NCBI GenBank assembly: GCA_963701675.1
Contig: OY969623.1
Span: 3,224,001 to 3,288,000, forward strand
Reading direction: 5' to 3'
Source: G963701675 sp963701675
GTDB taxonomy: Bacteria > Planctomycetota > Planctomycetia > Gemmatales > Gemmataceae
Length of the DNA: 64,000 bases
Part shown: positions 45,397 to 53,143 of the stretch, piece after piece
How the letters are laid out: each line of letters starts with the position of its first letter
Numbering within the stretch: position 1 is the stretch's first letter
Made by a program: the position numbers and the translations under genes
The notes under the pieces: model-generated
Seen by the model: the letters and a program-made list of their open reading frames with translations, nothing else
Database searches by the model: none
Told to the model about the DNA's origin: nothing

Positions 45397-47118
45397 CTAT
45401 TTCGCCATCCCGTTTGTAACGCCGTTCGATATGGCAACCGGATCGGGACTGAGATGCATCGGCAGGCGCACCGTAAAGGTGCTTCCGCGGCCTAACTCAC
45501 TGACCAAGGTAACCTCGCCTCCGAGTAGCGTCGCCAATTCACGGACAATCGACAAACCCAACCCGGTGCCCGCGTGCTCGCGCGTCAGCGGATTGCCGGA
45601 TTGCCGGAACTTTTCGAATACCAGTTCCTGCTCCTCTCCGGCGATACCGACGCCGGAATCGGCGATCGTGAGCACCAGATAATTCGCATCCGTGTGGGCG
45701 CTCACCACTACGCGGCCGCCTTCCGGCGTAAATTTGACGGCGTTGGAGAGTAAGTTGGAGATGATTTGTTGAAGCTTCCCGACGTCTTGTCGCAGAAGCG
45801 GGATCTTTGCGTCGATTTCGGTTCGGAGATCGATGTTCTTCTTTTCCGCCAACGGTCGAAACATCGCAATCTGGCCTTCGCAGGCGTCGTGAATGCTGAA
45901 CTCGGAGACGTGCACTTCCATCTTGCCCGCTTCAATTTTGGCGAGGTCTAGAATATCGTTGATCAAGTCCAGGAGCTGGCTGCCGCTTGTCTTGATGTTT
46001 CCAACCCATCGATGTTGTTTTTCATCCAACCGGTCGCCGCCAAGGAGCACATCGCTAAAGCCCAGAATGCTGTTAAGCGGCGTGCGTAACTCATGGCTCA
46101 TCGTGGCAAGGAAGTCACTCTTCAGACGATTGGATTCGTACAGGGATAAGTTGGCCTGGGCAAGTTCGTCCACTTTGTGGTCGAGGTCGGAGTTCATTTT
46201 GCGCAATCGATCCTGCATGCTAACGAGATTCCGGAGCATCCGATTGAAGGCATGACTCAGGTCCTCGAATTCGTCCCCGGTCTGAATCTCGCTGCGAACG
46301 TTCAACTGCCCGGATGAAATGGCGTCGCTTACTTCTTTTAGATGTTTCACGGGCTTGACAATGACATAACGCACGATGAGGTAGCTTCCAGCCATGATGA
46401 GCAATGCCGCAACCAAAGCGATCGTGATGAGCCAGGCGCGGTTTTGATGCACGCCGTCCTCGATGGCGAGAGTTGGGATGCTGATGCGGACCATGGCCAT
46501 CAAGTCGTTTTCTTTCAGGCCGGCCAGCGATTCCTGCTCTGTCGCGATGGGGTGACAAGCCAGGCATTTGGGGGTAGCGCGGACGGCGCCGTAGTAGAAG
46601 ATCTTTTGCTTAGCAGCCAGTTCGCGGCTGTCTTGTTGCTTGTCTTTGTTGGCGGCAAACTCTTTCAAAAGGTCGGCTTCAAAACTGTCTTCCGGCTCAT
46701 TCGCACGACTACGGGCCTTCGGCTTGATGATGATGTGTTGATATTCACGCACCGCCGGCGGGAGATTCTCACTACCGCCGTCGTCCGGCTCCAGGTCGTC
46801 GAATGCGGCCATGAGCAACTTCCACTCGCGGTTGCCAAGTTTCCCGGCGTGATTCAGGTCCGGGCGCTCTTCTGACCCCGGCGGGTTCCATTCCCATTCG
46901 TCGATCTTGAGCGCTTTCTGATGCTGCTTCTTGACGACGGAATTTACCAGCAACCGGCCGATGCTGGTGGCTTGTTTCTTGGCCAGCCGTTCCGTCAAGT
47001 ATGCATAGAAGCTGAAGCTGGCGCTGATGAGCAATAGGATGCCGGCGCCGAACAGGAAGCGGCACTTCCGCTCCAGGCTCGTTTCACCCAACAACCGTTT
47101 GAAAGCACGATATGACAT
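45397..47118 (-). CDS. Sensor histidine kinase with heme-c-type periplasmic domain
   Basis: A 573-residue membrane kinase. Order: TM1 about residues 22-42; a periplasmic Tll0287/DUF3365-like domain with the CLACH heme-binding motif at 185-189; TM2 about 230-252; HAMP 253-305; coiled coil; HisKA with phospho-His342 in SHELRTPLNS; and HATPase with N-box LLSNAVKFTPEG, G1 DSGVGI and GTGLGLS. The CxxCH sequence implies a covalently held heme c, so it should sense redox state or a small gas. No response regulator lies next to it. Confidence 0.9.
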   Translation of the reverse strand: MSYRAFKRLLGETSLERKCRFLFGAGILLLISASFSFYAYLTERLAKKQATSIGRLLVNSVVKKQHQKALKIDEWEWNPPGSEERPDLNHAGKLGNREWKLLMAAFDDLEPDDGGSENLPPAVREYQHIIIKPKARSRANEPEDSFEADLLKEFAANKDKQQDSRELAAKQKIFYYGAVRATPKCLACHPIATEQESLAGLKENDLMAMVRISIPTLAIEDGVHQNRAWLITIALVAALLIMAGSYLIVRYVIVKPVKHLKEVSDAISSGQLNVRSEIQTGDEFEDLSHAFNRMLRNLVSMQDRLRKMNSDLDHKVDELAQANLSLYESNRLKSDFLATMSHELRTPLNSILGFSDVLLGGDRLDEKQHRWVGNIKTSGSQLLDLINDILDLAKIEAGKMEVHVSEFSIHDACEGQIAMFRPLAEKKNIDLRTEIDAKIPLLRQDVGKLQQIISNLLSNAVKFTPEGGRVVVSAHTDANYLVLTIADSGVGIAGEEQELVFEKFRQSGNPLTREHAGTGLGLSIVRELATLLGGEVTLVSELGRGSTFTVRLPMHLSPDPVAISNGVTNGMAK

Positions 47119-47151
47119 CGGCTGAGTAGCAAGCGACGAGGACGAGTGTCG

Positions 47152-47979
47152 TCACTTCCTCCGTTGACAGTTCGGGCAGTAATGTGTCGAACGGCCGGCG
47201 AGACGAATCTGCTCAATCGGGCATTGGCAGCGCGGGCACGGTTCGCCGGTCCGTTGGTAAACTCGAAACTCCGATTGATAACTGCCCTGCTTCCCGGCGC
47301 CGTCGACATAGTCTCGGATGGATGAACCGCGCCGGTCAATGGCGCGTTTCAACACCGTCGCAACGGCACGACGCAGGCGTTTGGCTTCGTTTGGATGCAA
47401 TTCACAACCGACGCGCATCGGATGCAGGCAGGCCTCAAACAGCGATTCATCCGCGTATATATTGCCGACTCCCGCCATGACCTGCTGATCAAGCAGCACG
47501 GCTTTCAAACAGCGCCTTGTTGTTGCCAGGCGTTTGATCCAGTATTCGATGTTCAGTTCGGTGGGCTCGGGACCTAACTTCGCCGATGCAAAGAACTTTT
47601 CCAGCGCACTTGCATTCGAGAAGAACTTCGCGCCGCCGAACCGCCGAACGTCTCGAAAACGTAGTTGCCGTTCACCGCCGTCGAGGCCAAAGATCAAGTG
47701 TGTATGCGGGATCCTTTCTTGCTGTGTTGAGACCACTGTCAACTGTCCGGTCATACCGAGGTGGAAGACAAGGCGTCCGCCAAGATCAAGCGAAACCTGA
47801 ATCCACTTGCCGCGGCGCTGGACATTCATGACGCTGCGTCCGATGAGCAAGCGACCCCAGGGGCGTTTCCAAGGGGAGCGCAGCGGACGTTTCCCGCTGT
47901 AGACCGACGTGATGCTGGCGCCAATTAACCGCGGCCTCAGGTCGCGCACCACCGTTTCAACTTCCGGCAACTCCGGCAC
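47152..47979 (-). CDS. mutM: Formamidopyrimidine-DNA glycosylase
   Basis: Base-excision repair enzyme that removes 8-oxoguanine. At 275 residues it has the family length. After Met removal the N-terminus is Pro (PELPEVETVV), the catalytic nucleophile, so the GTG at 47979 must be the start rather than the ATG four codons upstream. Other points are VFHLGMTGQL, QQVMAGVGNIYADE and the C-terminal zinc finger CPRCQCPIEQ...THYCPNCQ. A GAGG lies upstream of the GTG. Confidence 0.95.
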   Translation of the reverse strand: MPELPEVETVVRDLRPRLIGASITSVYSGKRPLRSPWKRPWGRLLIGRSVMNVQRRGKWIQVSLDLGGRLVFHLGMTGQLTVVSTQQERIPHTHLIFGLDGGERQLRFRDVRRFGGAKFFSNASALEKFFASAKLGPEPTELNIEYWIKRLATTRRCLKAVLLDQQVMAGVGNIYADESLFEACLHPMRVGCELHPNEAKRLRRAVATVLKRAIDRRGSSIRDYVDGAGKQGSYQSEFRVYQRTGEPCPRCQCPIEQIRLAGRSTHYCPNCQRRK

Positions 47980-48149
47980 AGGGCACCTCATTCGGTTTGC
48001 GTTTCGATTATAAGTCAACCATTTGAGCGACACCACGCGTCTTATGATAGTGGTTGAATGGAAGCGCGATCCCATTGGGCGCTTGACTGCCATGTGGCGG
48101 GACTCTAGGCTATGTTTCTGGAACAGCGTTTTCCTCACGCGAGATATTC

Positions 48150-49352
48150 ATGTCTGTTGCTTCGTCGGCGCCTGATGTGCATGGGAGATTCGGTCCGTAC
48201 GGCGGGCGTTTCGTGCCGGAAACATTGATGTTCGCGCTCCGGCAGCTGACGGAGAACTACGCACAGGCTCAGAACGATCCGGAGTTTCAGCGGCAGTTTG
48301 ACTATTACCTCGCGCAATACGTCGGTCGACCGTCGCGGTTGTATTTCGCGGAACGTCTGACTACGGAAGCGGGCGGCGCCCGCATTTTTCTCAAACGCGA
48401 AGACCTTAACCACACCGGCGCGCACAAGATCAATAACTGCATCGGCCAGGCTCTTCTGACGCGGCGGATGGACAAACCGCGTGTCATCGCCGAGACCGGC
48501 GCCGGGCAGCACGGCGTTGCCACGGCAACGGCGGCCGCGCTGTTCGGCCTCAAGTGCCAGGTCTATATGGGCGAAGAAGACGTTCGCCGTCAGAAGCTTA
48601 ATGTTTTCAAGATGCGAGCACTGGGGACCGAAGTCGTCACGGTTCGGAGCGGCAGCCGAACCTTACGCGACGCCATCAATGACGCCATGCGTGATTGGAT
48701 GGCAACCGTTGAACATACTCACTACATCATCGGCAGCGTCGTCGGACCGCATCCATTCCCGATGATGGTCCGCGATTTCCAGTCGGTGATCGGAAAAGAG
48801 GCGCGTGAACAGTGTGTAAAACAAGCCGGCCGATTGCCCGATGTCGTGATTGCGTGCGTCGGCGGCGGCAGTAACTCGGCCGGGATATTCTACCCGTTCA
48901 TCGGCGACCGATCCGTCGAAATCGTCGGCGTCGAAGCCGGTGGCCGCGGATCGATGCCAGGTGGCCACGCCTCAACCTTGGCCTATGGCAAGCCGGGCGT
49001 GCTCCACGGCACCTATAGCTACGTCTTGCAGGACAGCGAAGGTCAAACCGCCGATGTACATTCGGTATCCGCCGGTCTCGACTATCCGGGCGTCGGTCCC
49101 GAACATAGTTTCTGGAAAGACAGCGGTCGAGTTCGCTATACCAGCGTGAACGATGAGGATGCCCTCAAAGCCTTTGATTTGTGCTCGCGTCTGGAAGGAA
49201 TTCTGCCGGCATTGGAAACTTCCCACGCACTGGTTGAAGGAATACGCATCGCGGCAAAACGGCCGAAGGAAGACATCGTCGTAATCTGCTTCTCGGGGCG
49301 CGGCGACAAGGACTGCTACGAAGTGGCGCGCCTCCGCGGCGAAGACATCTAA
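48150..49352 (+). CDS. trpB: Tryptophan synthase beta chain
   Basis: PLP enzyme that joins indole and serine. At 400 residues it is the standard length, with FGPYGGRFVPETLM, the PLP lysine K93 in HTGAHKINNC, ETGAGQHGVATA and CVGGGSNSAG. The alpha subunit gene follows 11 bases after its stop. No other trp genes are in the window. Confidence 0.98.
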   Translation: MSVASSAPDVHGRFGPYGGRFVPETLMFALRQLTENYAQAQNDPEFQRQFDYYLAQYVGRPSRLYFAERLTTEAGGARIFLKREDLNHTGAHKINNCIGQALLTRRMDKPRVIAETGAGQHGVATATAAALFGLKCQVYMGEEDVRRQKLNVFKMRALGTEVVTVRSGSRTLRDAINDAMRDWMATVEHTHYIIGSVVGPHPFPMMVRDFQSVIGKEAREQCVKQAGRLPDVVIACVGGGSNSAGIFYPFIGDRSVEIVGVEAGGRGSMPGGHASTLAYGKPGVLHGTYSYVLQDSEGQTADVHSVSAGLDYPGVGPEHSFWKDSGRVRYTSVNDEDALKAFDLCSRLEGILPALETSHALVEGIRIAAKRPKEDIVVICFSGRGDKDCYEVARLRGEDI

Positions 49353-49363
49353 TCGAACCATCG

Positions 49364-50185
49364 ATGAACCCAATCGACAAGCTGTTTCAAGGCCTACGCA
49401 ATAACGGAAAGAAGGCCTTTATTCCCTTCGTCACCGCCGGCGATCCGGATCTTCCAACCAGCGAAATCCTGGTGCGCAGCCTCGCCGGCTGCGGCGCGAA
49501 CTTGATCGAACTGGGATTCCCCTACAGCGACCCTATCGCAGACGGCGCCGTGATTCAGGCGTCGTACACGCGGGCTCTCAAGCGCGGATTGAAGATCGAC
49601 GACATATTCGCGGCAGCGCGCCGGCTGGTTGCCGACCCGGCACTGGTTAAGAGAGATGTGCCACTGGTAAGCATGGTGTCCTTCAGTCTTGTCTACCACC
49701 GCGGACCGCAACGATTTCTAGAACAAGCCAAGGCAGCCGGTTTCAGCGGCGCGATCGTTCCCGACCTGCCCATGGAGGAGGCGATGGAGCTCGCGGAAAT
49801 GGCGACGAAACTCGATTTCAAGTTGATTCAACTTATTACTCCAACCACGCCGCGGGAGCGGGCGGTGCAGATCGCCAAGATTTCCACCGGGTTCATTTAT
49901 TGTGTCAGTGTTACCGGAATCACAGGCGAACGTGACAAGTTGCCGGATGAACTCGTCGGCCAGCTCCGCTGGCTGCGCGGCCAAACCGATTTGCCGATAT
50001 GTGTCGGTTTCGGCATCAGCAAGCCGGAGCACGTCCATATGTTGCGCGATGTGGCAGACGGAATCATTATCGGTAGCGCGCTGGTGCGAAAAATGGAACT
50101 CGCCGATAAGCGCCCAGTCGCCGAAATCGTCAACGAAATGGTTGGACTGTCTACGTCGCTGATTGCCGCGCTCAATCCGGTTTGA
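49364..50185 (+). CDS. trpA: Tryptophan synthase alpha chain
   Basis: TIM-barrel subunit that cleaves indole-3-glycerol phosphate and passes indole to TrpB. It is 273 residues, with catalytic Glu49 and Asp60 at the canonical positions (IELGFPYSDPIADGAVIQ) and GVGFGISKPEH-type phosphate loop (CVGFGISKPEHV). In operon with trpB. A palindrome begins right after the stop. Confidence 0.98.
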   Translation: MNPIDKLFQGLRNNGKKAFIPFVTAGDPDLPTSEILVRSLAGCGANLIELGFPYSDPIADGAVIQASYTRALKRGLKIDDIFAAARRLVADPALVKRDVPLVSMVSFSLVYHRGPQRFLEQAKAAGFSGAIVPDLPMEEAMELAEMATKLDFKLIQLITPTTPRERAVQIAKISTGFIYCVSVTGITGERDKLPDELVGQLRWLRGQTDLPICVGFGISKPEHVHMLRDVADGIIIGSALVRKMELADKRPVAEIVNEMVGLSTSLIAALNPV

Positions 50186-50246
50186 ATGTGGGGCACGATT
50201 CTAATCGTGCCTGATAGCGGGACACGATTGGAATGGTGTCCCACAT
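50186..50246. terminator. Palindrome after trpBA
   Basis: Arms 50186-50211 and 50219-50246 pair with a handful of mismatches around seven bases (TGATAGC region). It starts one base past the trpA stop and lies between convergent genes, so it may stop transcription from both sides. Its core GGGACACGATT differs from the other palindrome families here. Confidence 0.6.
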
Positions 50247-50265
50247 CCCTTCTCTAATCCCAGGC

Positions 50266-52419
50266 TCACTTCAAATCCTGAATCTCCGTCAGCCCGTGCG
50301 TCACCCACGCGCCGTCTTCCAGATACGTAGCACTCGTGTAATGGCGAATCACTTTCAGCACGTCGAGCAATGTATGGACCTGGGCGGGCAGATCTTTGGA
50401 GTCACCCACGACGGGATCGGCGAAGGGCGCCGCCATGCGGACTGCAATATCCACCCATGGCGTGGCGACGTCAATCGCGGCCGCCCAGTTGACGACGTTT
50501 GCCGTCGCCAGTTTCTGGTTCCCGTTGCCCAACACGCCTGTGGCTTTCAAAGGAGTGTTTGCGAGCAATCTCTCGGCGTGAGCGTTCGAAAGCGTCAACA
50601 CCGCAACTTTGTCTGATAAACCAGCCGTCGGAGCGATTTGCTTGTCGACCGGAATCATAATCGGCAACTCAAACGTAAACAGACCGCCGGACTTCCCTTT
50701 CGTCGCCTTCGGATCGGGCAATTCAATCGGCGGCACATCTTCACCCGACATCTCACGAGCCAGCGAAACGAACTTCTTGGCGACATCCCAGTATTCGGCG
50801 ACTCCTCGACGCAGCTTATCGGCGTCACTGACGCCCAATACCAAGGCCGGTTCTAGCATCGGCAACGCGGACTCCGTGGGAGGCAACATGGTAATCCACT
50901 GGGTGCTCGTCAACTTGCCGTCAAACACCATAGCCGCTTGGCCGTCTGCAAGGGCCGGGAGGATGAGCTTCCCGGTGGCCGCGTCGAGCCGTTGGAACAA
51001 CGGCGTCGCGCCTTTCATGAACTTGTCGTACGCGGTCTGTTGCTCGGGTTCCATCTTGGGTATCACGAACTCCTCGGCGTGACGATGGAACTTCTTGATC
51101 CATTTGACAACCAATTCATAGTCCGCCGGTGAGTACTTCGACCGACCGACCGTCGCTACTAACGGAGATCCGCCGACGTGTTGCAGAAGTGAGAGCGGTT
51201 TGCTGGCGTCCCACGTGTTGTTTTCGCTCCAATCGTAGCCGTAACTCTCTTGACCCTTGTTGGTAAGAAACGAAAACGTCAGCGCTGCGCCGGGTTTCGG
51301 CAGATACTTGCGGATGTCCTTGGCAAGGTCTTCAACATCCCGGATAACTTTCGCCTCTTGTTCCTTGGTTAGCTCAGCCATCGGCAGCATCGACTTGGCC
51401 ATGGTGACCATGTCGTCGACATCCTTCTCGCCCATTCCCATTTTCAATCGAAGGTCTTTACTGATGTAGCCGATCAATGTGATGCGCCGATCGGCGAAGC
51501 GCGCCAGGGGTTTGAATTCTTGTCGCTCGATGAGCCGGTCCGGACCCGCGGCGAACTTAGATAGGTACGAACTCGACTCACCTATTCCAAGCAGCAAGTA
51601 GTTTCCACTTGTGCCCAAGGTAACTGTGAGTTTTAGTGTCTTCAGTTTCTTGAATACGTCGTCGAATTCGCCGGGCTTCTCTTCAATTTCTTTGACGGGG
51701 ATTTCGTGCCAGGGGACGAGTTCACCGTCGAGGCTGAGGGTAATAAACCGCCCCTCGCCGATCCTTTCTCGTTTCATTCGGCCTTTTAGATGCGGCACTT
51801 GCTCGAGCACTTGCTTCGCGGCCGTGTCCAATCGCTTGAGCTGGGCTTCCGCTCGCTGGGCGTCGTTAATCCGAAATCCGATTATCAGGTCGGGTACCTG
51901 AATCAAATCCTGATTCGCGGCTAATGCCTGGAGCATCGCACGCGCCTGCGCCTTCGGATCGTCGGCCTGGCCGCGGCGCTGGATTTGAGTCATCATCTGC
52001 TGAAACTGGGCCGTCCCGTAAACTTGTCCGACAAACGTCAGAAACGCGACCGATTTGGGCCCACCGCAGAAGAAGATCTCTTGGCCCGCCATGTCGGCGA
52101 GCAACTCGAGCAGTTGCCGGTTTTCCGGGTTCTTCAGCAGTTCACGCGGCGACGGGAGATTTCCGAGCGGTTGATCTAGTTGCTCCGTCACCTTTTCCCA
52201 GGCGTTCTGGACGATGGGCAATTCCCTAAGCTTGGCGAACGCCTTGCTGTTGAGAACGATGTCGATTTGTTCTTTGTTACGCAGCAACGCGCTGTAGAAG
52301 GCCGCATCGTTCGGCAAGTGCTTGGCCGAACAGTCGAGACCATCGGAGGCAACGGCAGTAGTTGCCAGAGAAGCAACGGCAATGGCGCAGACGAGGGAGC
52401 GACGGTAGATGCTAAGCAT
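50266..52419 (-). CDS. Large exported protein of unknown function
   Basis: A 717-residue protein with a signal peptide (YRRSLVCAIAVASLATTAVAS). The rest is mixed alpha/beta with no membrane segment or catalytic motif that I recognise; residues 55-300 read as one domain and the C-terminal half (PAGLSDKVAVLTLSNAHAE-type region) as another. It is the last gene of a probable minus-strand operon after the VIT/VWA and peroxiredoxin genes; it starts 33 bases after the peroxiredoxin stop. Confidence 0.75.
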   Translation of the reverse strand: MLSIYRRSLVCAIAVASLATTAVASDGLDCSAKHLPNDAAFYSALLRNKEQIDIVLNSKAFAKLRELPIVQNAWEKVTEQLDQPLGNLPSPRELLKNPENRQLLELLADMAGQEIFFCGGPKSVAFLTFVGQVYGTAQFQQMMTQIQRRGQADDPKAQARAMLQALAANQDLIQVPDLIIGFRINDAQRAEAQLKRLDTAAKQVLEQVPHLKGRMKRERIGEGRFITLSLDGELVPWHEIPVKEIEEKPGEFDDVFKKLKTLKLTVTLGTSGNYLLLGIGESSSYLSKFAAGPDRLIERQEFKPLARFADRRITLIGYISKDLRLKMGMGEKDVDDMVTMAKSMLPMAELTKEQEAKVIRDVEDLAKDIRKYLPKPGAALTFSFLTNKGQESYGYDWSENNTWDASKPLSLLQHVGGSPLVATVGRSKYSPADYELVVKWIKKFHRHAEEFVIPKMEPEQQTAYDKFMKGATPLFQRLDAATGKLILPALADGQAAMVFDGKLTSTQWITMLPPTESALPMLEPALVLGVSDADKLRRGVAEYWDVAKKFVSLAREMSGEDVPPIELPDPKATKGKSGGLFTFELPIMIPVDKQIAPTAGLSDKVAVLTLSNAHAERLLANTPLKATGVLGNGNQKLATANVVNWAAAIDVATPWVDIAVRMAAPFADPVVGDSKDLPAQVHTLLDVLKVIRHYTSATYLEDGAWVTHGLTEIQDLK

Positions 52420-52452
52420 GATGGGCCCCGTGAACGTGAAGTCGTGGTTGAG

Positions 52453-53082
52453 CTACCACTTCATTGTAGAGGCAGTGTCGGGCACGCCCAAGGGTAGCAA
52501 CCACTGGCCCTTGGCCAGTCCAAGTTCTCTGACGCGCCGCACTATGTCGGCGCCGTGTTGGGTGACGTTCACGTGCTTGTCGATGTGACGAATGATGCCC
52601 CAGCGATCAATGTAAAATGTCCAACGCCACATGCGGGCGTCAACGGTCTGGGCTGCGCCGCTCGGGACCGCGAGGCCAAACGCGTATTTCGGAGCAAACG
52701 CGGAACTTACGCCAAAGGCTCTAGAAACAGATTGGCTTCGATCGCTCAAGATGGGAAACGCACCTCCAAGATTGGACTGAGCATAAGCGCGGAGGTCGTC
52801 GCCCAACGGTTGATGATTGACGACGAATAAAGACACACCCGTCGCTTTAATGTCTTCTTCGCTCACACGGAGCGAATGGTGCAGCGTCGCTCAGGTTCAC
52901 GTCGGCAGTGCCGGATACCAGACGAGCACGACGGGTTGCCTACCGCGAAAGTCGGATGATGCATATGTACGGCCATCGGTCGCGGGCAACCTGAACCCAG
53001 GCGCCGGCTTACCGGCGACGGGCGGACGCACCAGATCGCTTAACAAGATCATTGAAACGGCCAACGATAAGCCGAATTCCAT
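52453..53082 (-). CDS. Peroxiredoxin, candidate selenoprotein with two in-frame TGA codons
   Basis: Read through two TGA codons (52897-52899 and 52891-52893, separated by ACC), this frame encodes a 209-residue Bcp/AhpC-type peroxiredoxin: PPVAGKPAPGFRLPATDG, VVLVWYPALPT, the TGA pair, then SLRVSEEDIKATGVSLFVVN and FPILSDRSQSVSRAFGV. Aligned to the usual YPKDDTPGCTKEAC, the threonine matches and the second TGA falls on the peroxidatic Cys with no gap; the first replaces Pro two residues before it. There is no resolving Cys. GGGAG lies seven bases before the ATG, and the N-terminal hydrophobic stretch suggests export or anchoring. Normal gene calling would give only the C-terminal 137 codons from GTG 52866. 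A double stop by chance or error is the alternative. Confidence 0.7.
52858..52876 (-). promoter_or_regulatory. SECIS-like hairpin in the peroxiredoxin gene
   Basis: In the mRNA, TTCGCTC pairs perfectly with GAGCGAA over seven bases around the loop CGUGU. The loop begins 21 nt after the second TGA and 27 nt after the first, inside the range reported for bacterial SECIS elements. The loop carries G and U. The same loop recurs at 56045-56065. Confidence 0.6.
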
Positions 53083-53143
53083 TCACGATCTCCCATCGGA
53101 GGCTTTGTCTCCATCGGGGAGACGGGGTTCTCAGGTCGAACGA

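Noticed and set aside
47979..47991. ATG at 47991 as the mutM start
   Set aside because: It would put four residues before the catalytic proline that must be at position 2, so the GTG at 47979 is preferred.
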